A stretch of DNA of 64,000 nt from Thalassia testudinum (lineage: Eukaryota; Streptophyta; Magnoliopsida; Alismatales; Hydrocharitaceae). The DNA lies in contig JAZHRO010000013.1 in NCBI GenBank assembly GCA_037157565.1, positions 119,860,001-119,924,000 on the forward strand, in the 5' to 3' direction. Positions 55,691-64,000 of the stretch are shown here, piece after piece; within the stretch, counting starts at the first letter, position 1; each line of letters starts with the position of its first letter. The translations under genes and the position numbers were made by a program. The notes under the pieces were generated by a model. The model saw nothing but the letters and a program-made list of their open reading frames with translations, had not been told where the DNA came from and did not search any database.

Positions 55691-56290
55691 GAAGCCTTAA
55701 TTTCCAATTCCACTTTCAAAATCATTAATCTTTTATGGTTAATGAAGGCCTTAAAGGGTAGCATAATGCTCGTGGCATAATCTTCCTCCTTGTAGGTTGC
55801 AATGCAACAAAAAGAACCTTGGTCATCACAACAATCCAAGTGATCGAGAGTTTTACGCTTTCATAGATAATATCAAGAAAATATGTCGTCGTAGTATATT
55901 TACGTGGTGCAAAAATCTCAAACAAAAATATCATTCGAGCAAATATGCAACAATATTAACCTCTATACCTTGTTGGGGCTAACTCCAAGAAATAGCAATA
56001 AGGGACAACCTATCAAAGCAAATCTAATTATTGATATCAATACTACTCCAATCATGGTCTAGGGTAAAGTAGATTTTTGTGAAAGAGAAATCATTATGAG
56101 TAATACCATTTCTTATCCACCAAATATGATACCAGATAAAGCAAATAAGGCATTTTAGGATCTTTCCATTAGAAGAATTGGTATGACTTCACATAATATT
56201 AAAGAATGAGTCTAGAGGATAAGAAGGCATATTAGTCTTACAAAAGATTCAAGCAATAAAATGTTTACCTTTCTTACCATAACTCAAATC
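55691..56290 (-). pseudogene. LINE-2 fragment: zf-RVT end and RNase H-like part, split by CACTA-2
   Basis: The minus strand carries, near 56100, a YHIWWIRN-like motif and, near 55720-55860, a DDQGSFCCIA...KAFINHKRLMILKVELE-like segment. The same order (zf-RVT, then an RNase H-like region with D-x-x-G-x-F and I-x-L-E-x-D) is seen in LINE-1 at 57814-58300, and the nucleotide match around CCACCAAATATGATACCA is obvious. CACTA-2 ends at 55687, inside this unit. Confidence 0.6.
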
Positions 56291-56329
56291 ATTGAGCTTT
56301 AATGAGGAATCAAATAGAGCTCAAGCCCC

Positions 56330-56990
56330 CCTCTGTGAGTGCGAGCGGAGCCTAAAGAATCAAGTATACACTAGAACGGGGTGATAGTGTAGTATCTATT
56401 TAAAAATCTAATGTTAAAACATTCATCACAGATAAAAAATGATACAAGTACAACCAGAGAAGTAACACCTGATTTAGAGTGGAAACTTTTTTTGGGTAAA
56501 AATCACTGCCTAAGCCTCCCAGCTTAGGATTTTCTCGACTAGTTTATGCTAGTCAAATCCACTAACACACCACTTGAATAAGGGTGGCACAATCTCTTAC
56601 AAAATGTCTTTTCTTACACCTGACAGAGAGAAGAACAACGGAAGTTCCAATCCAATTTGGAATTCTAGATAAAAAACAACAGAAATAAAGTATTATAACA
56701 ATATTCCTATGGAACCTCAGAAATATTAAATGGCAAACCAAGCTTTCTTAAATTGAAAGAGAGAGTGTGCTTTGGATCGTAGTAGTTGTAGGCTAAACTA
56801 GGTAGAGGGATTTTTCCCTTAACATAATTAATTAAGGTACTCAAACAATAGGCATAACTAGGATGTTTCACTCATTGGAGATCAATCATTTACCAAATAG
56901 AAATAGTTTGACACCAGGTTTACTGCAATTAGCCAACAGAAAAGAGATCCATTCAATGTAAACGTGGTCAAATTCAACAACTTAGTTGGC
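56330..56990 (-). mobile_element. Copia LTR-like fragment
   Basis: GGGTAAAAATCACTGCCTAA then GCCTCCCAGCTTAGGATTTT near 56494-56535 is the reverse of the TAAAAATCCTAAGCTGGGAG block seen in the Sirevirus LTR (about 16154). The following CAC-rich TTGAATAAGGGTGGCACAAT region also resembles Copia LTR ends. Exact edges and target duplication were not found. Confidence 0.4.
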
Positions 56991-57465
56991 AAGTATACCT
57001 AGGTGCCTGGATTGGATCTTTAAGGACTTTGCCTAGCTAGAAAACATGAGCGGCACCGCATATGCTATTAACTTTTACCTGGATTGGTATAATAATGGTG
57101 GTGATAGAAATTATTATGACTAGCTGATTATTTTTGAGACAAGTTAAGCATGCTTGGATATTTGACTATTGGTACCTTTTAGACATTTGGTTGAATTTTT
57201 CTCTCTTTCATTTAGGAAATACACCTACATTTTATATGCAACCAGGAAAAATTAAGAGGTTAAAACCAATGATATTTTGATCATGAAGTCAATGACACAT
57301 TATCGCCACAAATGAGAAATATATACTATCATCAATAGAACCACCTATCTCTATTCTCCATCATCCAAACCTACATCTTTCCAACCGAAAATATCTGAGA
57401 TAAAAGAAATCTATGAACCATGTAAAATTCCTGAGAGAACAGCTTAATGGCATTTATCAGCACGG
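56991..57465. other. No recognised feature
   Basis: AT-rich sequence between the Copia-like fragment and the LINE-1 3' end, with stops in all frames. I see nothing identifiable. Confidence 0.4.
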
Positions 57466-57813
57466 TGTTCTTTTTGTTTTTTGAAAAAGCGGGAGCCAAT
57501 ATTATTCATCCCCCACTCTCTGAAGGCCAGAAAAAGGGTGGGTAGGTGGACTAGACCAAAACCTACCCTTTACAAGTAAAGAAGGACCACGACTTGTGGC
57601 CTAATACAAAAAAAGCTAGCAAACAAAAAAGAAAGGAACCAAAACCAAGCAGACCAAACCTTAGCTGAAAATGTAGGAAAATTGGATTTTGTCTAGCCTG
57701 ATGATACCTTTACACCTATGGCCAAGAAGGTGTTCCTTGTTGAGAAAGTTCCAAGGCCCTACCACCGAAGTAGCTAAAAGGTTGGCCAGACTATTCACCA
57801 TAGGATGAATGAA

Positions 57814-58068
57814 CTACAGCGTCATATAGTGGTTCAGAAGACAAAAGGAGTGACTATAATGCCAATAAGCCCTCCACGGAACCTTCAGCTTGCCTTTCCA
57901 CCAGAAGTAAATCATGGAAGAATCAACCTCTAAAATAATAGGGGAATTTCTGTGGCGCGAAAAGTTGAGGTAGTGATGAATGGAATTGAAGATAACCAAA
58001 TTGTTGTTAAGGGCGGGAATTTTAGCTGCAGCCGCTTTTATGAAGTTGCCATCAGAATCACAAAGCAC
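57814..58068 (-). pseudogene. LINE-1 RNase H-like domain
   Basis: DSDGNFIKAAAAKIP, then a helix, then SPIILEVDSSMIYFWWKG give the D-x-x-G-x-F start and the ILE-x-DS motif of RVT_3 RNase H domains in plant LINEs. An expected Glu in the middle (AEA-type) is not visible. It is 84 codons long against about 120 for the family, so it is partial. Confidence 0.65.
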
Positions 58069-58214
58069 TCAAGCCATAAGGCAGTGAGCTCTGGTCCGAA
58101 TAGCAAAAAAGTTGGCCTTAAACCCCAAGGAGGGGAGGACCCAAGAGAGGGCGAAACGGGTGGGGCGCGAGAGATGAAACCAGGTGACCATGTTGAACCT
58201 CCTCCAATTGTGCT

Positions 58215-58880
58215 CTAGAAAGTAAGGGATCTCATTGAAGACAAACCCCCCATTCTTACATTTATTTCTGACCCACCAAATGTGATACCATATGAATAAG
58301 ATGATGCCTTTGACACCAATAGAGTAGTATTGGGGGCAATCACATTTGAGAATGTCGAGGAAAAGCTTAGGGGGAACAGGTTGAAGATGCGCATGTGGAA
58401 AGTCCATGAGGAGATGCATGAGGATACGTCACTAAAGGAGAGGAGATGAGGCAAGGCTCCACCTTTAGGGTTGTTAGGGCAATAGAGGCACTTAGAAACC
58501 AAGGAGATACCCCGAAGTTGGATTTGGTCATCCAGGGGAATCCTATTATGAATAACTCTCCAAGCAAGGAGGGTCATACATAGAGGAAGCTTGAGGTTCC
58601 ACAAGGCTTTGAAGACCGAATGGTGAGTGGAGTTACTGAAGTTCAGGAGATAGGCAGAGGAAATCGAGAAGTTACCTTGAGGAGAAGGCAACCAAATAGG
58701 TTCGTCCTTGGTGTCAACAATCGGGGTGTGCAAGATTTGGTGCATAATGTGATTTGGGATAAGGTGAAGGAATTGAGCCTGAGAGGGATTCGAGATAACG
58801 TCTTTAACAGGAACGAAAGCGGGAGAAACTTCAAGGGGAAGAAAAGCTTTGAGAGGAGATTCCCCAATCCAAAGGTTCAT
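58215..58880 (-). pseudogene. LINE-1 ORF2 zf-RVT domain
   Basis: A 221-codon open stretch contains PIWLPSPQGNFSISSAYLL (the W-x-x-[SP]-x-G-x-F-[ST]-V-x-S-A-Y pattern), FKALWNLKLPLCMTLLAWRV and HNRIPLDDQIQLRG, then CLYCPNN...LPHLL. This is the zinc-binding reverse-transcriptase domain (C-x-x-C followed by E-x-x-x-H-L-F-x-x-C), in which the later His/Cys part is degraded. The overlapping frame continues with LFIWYHIWWVRNKCK. Confidence 0.82.
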
Positions 58881-59062
58881 CCAAAAATCAATCTTATCCT
58901 ACTTCACATTCCAACAAAGGAAAGGGAACATGTCCTGGTAGGTATTAGCCAAAGGCTTGAGTTTGTTGGGGAGACGGGAAGGGAAGGAGCTGAAATGGCC
59001 ATAAAGATTTTTCATCAAGGTTGCATAAGGAGAGTCTCCAAAGAGAATGTCCCAAACAAGCT

Positions 59063-59700
59063 TCATTCTAAAGGCTTGGATGACAAGGGAGGGATTTCGG
59101 ACCCCAAGACCACCACAGGCAGTAGGCAGACAGATTTCGTTCCAAGCGATCCAGTGATGATGGTTGGAAGATTTAGAAGAACCCCAAAAGAAATTTGCAA
59201 GAGTGGACTCCACTCTCCTGATGATCGTTTTGCGGACCTCAATAGTGGCCAGAATGTGAATGGGATAGACATGAGAACATGTTTAGTGAGTAGAAGTCTG
59301 GCAGCGCTAGATAGGAGATTAGCTTTCCAACCAGAAAGTTTGGAGAGGATTTTATTGATGAGTGCTAGGAAATAGGAGATTTTGGAGCGACTGGTGAAGA
59401 TAGGGCACCCAAGGTAAGTGAAGGGGAATGAGCCCAATAGGAAACTAGTAATGTCAAGGATACAACTAAGCCTACCAAGGGAGAAGTGTTTGCCCACATA
59501 GCAGAAGCACTTAGACAAGTTGAGGCTTTGGCCAAATTGAGATTCAAAGTACTGAATGAAGATTTTAAGGTTGGTGATTGATTTAAGGTTCCCATTGAGA
59601 AAAAGAATTATATCATCCACATATAATCGGGCAAGAGGAGAAGCGACACCTCTCTTGATAGAGAAGGAAGAAATTTGACTATGGAAAGCTAACTCTTTAA
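59063..59700 (-). pseudogene. LINE-1 reverse transcriptase, C-terminal half
   Basis: LYVDDIILFLNG is the catalytic YxDD motif. SQFGQSLNLSKCFCYVGK, then FPFTYLGCPIF and ILSKLSGWKANLLSSAARLL are the classic RT and thumb motifs of plant LINE ORF2. After a frameshift near 59210 the other frame continues with ANFFWGSSKS, HHWIAWNEIC and CGGLGVRNPS. The enzyme would reverse-transcribe LINE RNA at a nicked target. The fingers and first catalytic Asp are absent here. Confidence 0.85.
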
Positions 59701-60220
59701 TGCCCTGACGTTCGCTGGTCGTGTTTGCGTTAAATCGTTCGTTGTAGTGCATTTTACGACATCAATTTTAAATAAGAATAAACGGATGTGAGTCCGAGTG
59801 TCGAACACAGAGAGGTATGAAATCGAATCAAATACTCGCTTTGTGTCACAAAAATTCGTCGTTTGTTTCGCTTGCAAACCAGATAGAATGAGAAAGAAAG
59901 GGAGAGAGAGAGAGAGAAAGAGAAGATAGATAGGGTTAGAAATCTATGATAAGATATGAGGACAATATATAAAAGATCTAGTCTATTAATTATCAAATGT
60001 TCTAATCCAGAAAATATAGGGGAATGCTTAAATGAAAGAAATGAACTGCAATGTCACATAAAATTAAACTAAGAATAAGGAACAAGAAAGCGTCAAGTTA
60101 GCCACGGCGGTGGAGGAACTTTCGTCGGCGGCTCGATGTCTTCACAACCTTGCTTGGGAGCTCTAAGAATGGTGGAGTTGCTTAGGTAGATGATGGATGC
60201 AGATGGGAGGGATAGGCTCC

Positions 60221-60229
60221 TTTTTATAG
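60221..60229 (-). promoter_or_regulatory. TATA box of LTR-B1
   Basis: CTATAAAAA on the minus strand, about 960 bases into the LTR. Confidence 0.5.
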
Positions 60230-60522
60230 TTGAGGAGAGGGCTCAAATTAGCCACCGGGTCAACAGCGACATTCAAAGACGTCGCTAAAGACCCGCCGCA
60301 AGCGTCGCCGTAGTCTTCGCCCTCGCCCTCGCGCCTTCAATGCTCTGCGCTATGCCACGCACCTCGTGTGTCGTGTCACGTGCACTGTTGGTGCACGTTG
60401 GTCTCCGCACGTTGCCTCGCACACGCTGTTGCCCTTGCGCATGCGCTTGCTTTCTTGCGCTGCCGCTGCTCCTGCTACACCGTCGCTGCTCTTACTGTGC
60501 CGTGCCTCAATTACGAAATTGA

Positions 60523-60593
60523 GGTGCAGCGGGATTCAAACCCGCGTCATGTGGTGGAGGTGTGAAGTCTTGACTAATGCGCTAAGGCTGCAC
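60523..60593 (-). other. tRNA-like block inside LTR-B1
   Basis: The minus strand starts GTGCAGCCTTAGC and ends GCGGGTTTGAATCCCGC followed by TGCACC. The 5-base arm GCGGG/CCCGC closes a seven-base loop TTTGAAT like a T-arm with a B-box. GTGCAGC and GCTGCAC at the two ends are complementary but overlap the T-arm by two bases. The D-arm does not pair well and no clear anticodon arm forms. It is at best a decayed tRNA or tRNA-derived insert. Confidence 0.35.
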
Positions 60594-61189
60594 ATTGGTC
60601 TTGCCTTTGTATCTGGCGCCTGCGTACCTCAACCATTGGATCAAGATCCAACGGTTGAGAATAGAGGGCACGGATGATGCCATGATGAAGGGTCGGTGTT
60701 GGGCGATCTAGATGGCACCACGTGGCGTCATCTGGGCTGTCCATCATCTTTTTTGTTGTAGAGGATGCCACAGTGCTCGGATTGAGATGATTCCCACGCT
60801 GCCGAATTGCGATCATCGCTTCGGATCCACCCATACGGTCGGATATTTCATCCGAAGCCCACAAGGATATCGCATTGCCCCCTAGCCATTGATATTTCTC
60901 GAGCTTGTTGTGGGAGCTATGGAGGTCAGATCGAAGTGATTTCAAGTCCGTTGGACTCCGTTCGTCGATCCAGATCCATCCGTACGGTCCGATCGCTCAT
61001 CTGAGACCTGTTTAAAAAATGGACTTGTGCACATGGTCATTAAACATTTATTCTAAGCGATTAAAATGTAAAGATCATGCAATATGCATGCAATGCTCCC
61101 AAACTCATTATAATCTGACATTATCACACAAGTACCCTCGAAATTGACTTTAATTGATGTTATTAACATTTGTAATTGTAGAGTCATCA

Positions 61190-61266
61190 TACCCCCATGC
61201 CCACCCCTTGCCAGTCGCTAGTAAGGTTTGACCTAAATGCTATTGACTGCACGTATTTCGCGTATT
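61190..61266 (-). other. Polypurine tract and internal sliver of the LTR-B1 element
   Basis: TACCCCCATGCCC (61190-61202) is the polypurine tract on the minus strand. The remaining sequence is similar to the start of the region after LTR-B2 (62717 onward), as expected for the same family. Confidence 0.6.
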
Positions 61267-62703
61267 TGAAATCGAGGTTACAAGTAACCCGTCGTCGTAG
61301 TTGCAAAACTCGTGATCAAATAAAATTTATACCGAAACTCCAAGGGAGTCCCGGGTTGAACACAGGGAGGCGACATTTACTTTAATTGAAAACTGCGCTT
61401 CAATTTTATTTGTTTTTGGTCATTTTTATCTATTCTAATTTTTTTTGGAATTTTTTAGGAAGCAAGAGATTAGATCGACAAATGCTTATATAGCTAATCT
61501 ACTTGCAAATATAAAAGAGAGAGAGAAACAATCGTCTATTTATCTCATGAATGTTTTCTACAATTATGAAAGCAGGAAAACTACACTATGAAAGCAAAAA
61601 AGATAGAAAGAGGTGAGAGAAATCCCCCTCGACGGTTGCTCAGAGGATGACTCACTTTGACGTCGCCTAGAGGAAGGTGGTGAGGAACAGGATGGAGGAT
61701 GGAGTCAGAGGACAGAGGATGGGGCAGGACGACGTTGCGGCGAGGATCTTCTTCCCAAAGGGTGGTGAGAGGATGTCCATGGGATGCTCCACGAATGGGG
61801 ATGAGGGGAGGTAAAACTATTTGGTTTTACTCTAGAGGAGCATCCTGGACTTGGGACAAGCTCTCTCTAGAGCCTTGGAGGTGGTGAGAGGAAGAAAGGA
61901 AGAGATGGTTTGGAATGGTGGTGGGTAGGTCCTTTTATAATGGAGGAGGAAGAATAAATTCGCATCTGGGTCATTACTAACGTACATAAACATCGCTGCA
62001 GTTGTCGTTGAAGATCCGCCCTTCAAATCCTCTTGCTAGCACGCGCAGACCATTAGTGACAACTGCAAGTGTCACTAAAGGCACGCGTCGCTAAAGATCG
62101 GCGCTCGCCCCGAGCCTTGCATGCGCACATGGCATGCGGAGCACTGCTGTTGCGTGCGGCTGTGCTGTGCGCAGTGCGCTGCTTTGGCTGTGCGCGTATG
62201 CTGCTGTTGGTCGATGTTGGGTGGCCTAAATGGTGCCATGTGGCACCATCTAGGCCGTTCATTCTTCTTTCTTTTGTAGAGGGTGCCACGGTGCTTAGAT
62301 CGAGATGATTCCTACGTTGCTGGACTGCGATCGTTGCTCCGGATCCATCCGTACGATTAGATTTTCCATTCGAAACTCGTATGGATGTCGCATTGCCCCC
62401 TGGCCGTTGATCTTCCTCGAAATTCGTACGATGCTTCGGTTCTCCGATCTAGACGATTTCAGAGGCGTTAGACTCCGATCTTCGTCTTAATCAGATCCGT
62501 ACGGTCCGATCATCCATCCGAGGACCTGAACTAAGTTTTCTTCTCTCCTGACCATAAAAAGGACCTAATTAACCTAAAATATATACAACTACTCTAAATG
62601 CATAATGATGCATGTTATGCAGTATTTATAATATGAAATGCAAATTTAAGCCTAGGAACATGCATGAATAGGCATTTTAACCTAAATAGATGTGTCTATA
62701 TCA
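61267..62703 (-). mobile_element. LTR-B2, 3' LTR of a second B-family element
   Basis: On the minus strand it starts TGATATAGACACATCTATTT at 62703 after polypurine tract GGCATGGGGGTA and ends near 61267. CCTCCCTGTGTTCAACCC is at about 61358. It matches LTR-B1 over the centre, including the GGATGAATGGC to TATA region and the palindrome at 62223-62256. The left edge is uncertain by some bases. Confidence 0.68.
61933..61941 (-). promoter_or_regulatory. TATA box of LTR-B2
   Basis: ATTATAAAA on the minus strand at the place equivalent to the LTR-B1 box. Confidence 0.5.
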
Positions 62704-63168
62704 TACCCCCATGCCTATCTTTTGCTAATCCCTAGCAAAATTAAACTACATGCTATGTATAAAATCAAAATTAGGATTAGATCGCCTAGGTCTAAGTCGT
62801 TTATTAACAATAAAAAATTTCAACTAAGATCCTAAACTATGAAGACTCAACAGTACTCGGGTGTCTACCAGAATGCAGATCGCCCAAGTTCTCGCCTTAA
62901 TTGACAAGGGAAGATACATTTTTTTATTTTTCTTCTTTTCTAATTTTTTTTACTTTTGGAGTTTGAGAGTTCCGAGATAACTTTTTACGGCTACCCGACC
63001 CGCCCAAGACTCGAAAAGGACTTTAAGTGTTAAGCATCTTGTGAAAATAGTGAAAGACTCACTAGACGGTCGTTAAAATGGACTTCGGGTTTCTACGACC
63101 CTAGGTGACCTTGCCTAGAGGTTTATCTTTTCAATCGGTAGCTTTTTCCCTACTTTTATTTATGGGGT
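62704..63168 (-). other. Internal 3' region of the LTR-B2 element
   Basis: It starts with the polypurine tract (62704-62716) and continues with non-coding sequence (CTAAGTCGTTTATTAAC, then a TTTTATTTTTCTTCTTTTCT tract near 62920). No gene is seen. It is interrupted by or adjoins LTR-E2 at 63169. Confidence 0.5.
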
Positions 63169-64000
63169 TGATTGCGTAGTAATCATAGGTCTTAATTGAC
63201 CTAAATTAAGCTAGGACTTAGCATAAGTTAGGATAGTTCACACATGCATAAGCATTACTTGCATCTTTACTACTTTCTTTTAGCTATGCATAAAATAATG
63301 CTATAATGTGTTGATTAGGTGCATTATATCAATTACAGGTAATAAGCTGACCAGAAGGTAGATCTAAAGTTGGCTCTGAAGAATAAAGAATAATTGGAGT
63401 TGCAGCAGAGCTGGAGCAGAAGACCTAGAATAAGATATAGTAGACAATAATGTAAGGGCTTGAGGTATGCTATTCTATTTAAGTAGGAATAAAGTAGTAA
63501 ATTGTGAAGAACTTAGGTCCATCCTAGCCCTAAGACAGCCTAGAAGCCTCCCCAAGCCTTAGCCACCCTTAGATTAGGTCACCGCACCCTAAGAAACCTT
63601 AAAACCCTAATTCCAACCTCTATCTAGATGTCCAGATGAGTTATAGGACGTCCAGAACCCTTAGCCAACTCTCACACACCTTAAACCCACTTCTGCAGTG
63701 TTATTGGACATCTAGACACTTGGTTAGACATCCAATTTCTACAGAATACCCAAGACAGAACCTAGAATCCTTCCTGACTCTGATTAGATGTCCAGACTTG
63801 AAGTCTGGACTTCTGATTTTTCACTATAAGATGTCTGACAACTTTATTAGACGCCTGATACTGTCCTCCAGTTTGTGTTTTGGAATTCAAGCCTTGATCT
63901 TGGATTTTTAGGTCCCTAAACCCAATTCTAATCCCCTAGGAACCTAAATTAAGGTGCCCCAACCTTAGTACATCACCTCTTGACCTCTCTAAGGACCTAA
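63169..64000 (+). mobile_element. LTR-E2, LTR of the E family, cut by the window end
   Basis: It begins TGATTGCGTAGTAATCATAG and matches LTR-E1 read in reverse along its whole 832 bases, including the CTAGGACTTAGCATAAGTTA start and the GACGTC-type palindrome cluster at 63620-63860. TATGGGGT just before it could be a polypurine tract (then this is a 3' LTR), or the unit may be a solo LTR. The far end is not visible. Confidence 0.8.

Larger units (their letters stand above)
57466..59700 (-). mobile_element. LINE-1: non-LTR retrotransposon ORF2, 5'-truncated by LTR-B1
   Basis: Reading on the minus strand, the order is reverse-transcriptase thumb, zf-RVT domain, RNase H-like domain, then a 3' end with an A-rich tail (TTTTTCAAAAAACAAAAAGA near 57470). 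Everything upstream of the YVDD box is missing in this piece because LTR-B1 begins at 59701-59706. Frameshifts and stops separate the parts, so it is inactive. Confidence 0.82.
59701..61189 (-). mobile_element. LTR-B1, 3' LTR of a minus-strand element
   Basis: On the minus strand it starts TGATGACTCTACAATTACAA at 61189, right after polypurine tract GGGCATGGGGGTA, and ends GCGAACGTCA or a few bases beyond, at 59701-59706. A CCTCTCTGTGTTCGACAC string lies near 59805. It is collinear with LTR-B2 and with the central part of LTR-G. It contains a tRNA-like block (60523-60593) absent from B2 and a G-box palindrome (60711-60732). Being a 3' LTR, its internal region should lie to the right, but LTR-B2 interrupts it after 77 bases. 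Confidence 0.72.

Noticed and set aside
60523..60593. A functional tRNA gene
   Set aside because: The acceptor and T-arm overlap by two bases, the D-arm does not pair and no anticodon arm forms, so I list it only as tRNA-like.
1..64000. Endogenous pararetrovirus, CRISPR array or bacterial-type operon
   Set aside because: I looked for movement-protein, coat-protein and caulimovirid RT patterns and for regularly spaced repeats and found none. The only RT motif (YVDD at about 59630) sits in LINE context.

Overview
The window is nuclear DNA of a flowering plant with a repeat-rich genome, and essentially all of it is transposable-element sequence. I found no intact host gene, no rRNA and no convincing tRNA gene. 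The evidence for a plant is Athila-type Ty3/gypsy LTR elements with the characteristic primer-binding site just after the LTR, a Sirevirus-type Copia derivative, CACTA (En/Spm) DNA transposons with DUF4218/DUF4216 and Transposase_24 coding remnants, plant non-LTR (LINE) fragments, and captured pieces of a plant calcium-dependent protein kinase and an IQD protein. I cannot name the species.

Layout, outermost first. CACTA-2 (right end at 55687, left end outside the window) has split a LINE fragment (55691-56290). CACTA-2 carries a decayed transposase (27241-28260) and a second Transposase_24-like gene (51531-52760). It was hit by Element 2 (remnant 5' LTR from 17175, 3' LTR ending at 27224), by Element 3 on the minus strand (28794-38481, both LTRs present), by LTR-A3 (38589-51521) and by LTR-F (53287-55315). 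Element 2 appears to be hit in its 5' LTR by Element 1 (1-17174, entering from the left) and in its leader by solo LTR-A2 (18443-21253, perfect 5-base target duplication). Element 1 is in turn hit by solo LTR-E1 (2205-4507, perfect target duplication), by solo LTR-D (4702-9447, itself hit by LTR-A1 at 5703-8395), and, in its 3' LTR, by a gag-only Sirevirus derivative (12999 to about 16345). LTR-A3 is hit by CACTA-1 (40760-51026, TCT duplication).

Right of CACTA-2 lie a Copia-LTR-like stretch (56330-56990), a minus-strand LINE (57466-59700) and two nested minus-strand LTRs of one family (B1, B2) with their polypurine tracts. The window ends inside a further LTR (E2, from 63169).

None of the LTR elements carries reverse transcriptase or integrase. 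Elements 2 and 3 keep a gag-like region and an aspartic protease, Element 1 keeps only unrecognised ORFs, and the Sirevirus derivative keeps only gag plus a Glu/Lys-rich ORF. All would need enzymes supplied in trans. The observations I rate highest are a terminal hairpin that opens LTRs of several unrelated-looking sequences and is kept as structure rather than sequence; capture by CACTA-1 of two unrelated genes of calcium/calmodulin signalling; a striking AGCT-rich tract in the LTRs of Elements 2 and 3; and shared palindromes (G-box and GACGTC type) in the LTRs.
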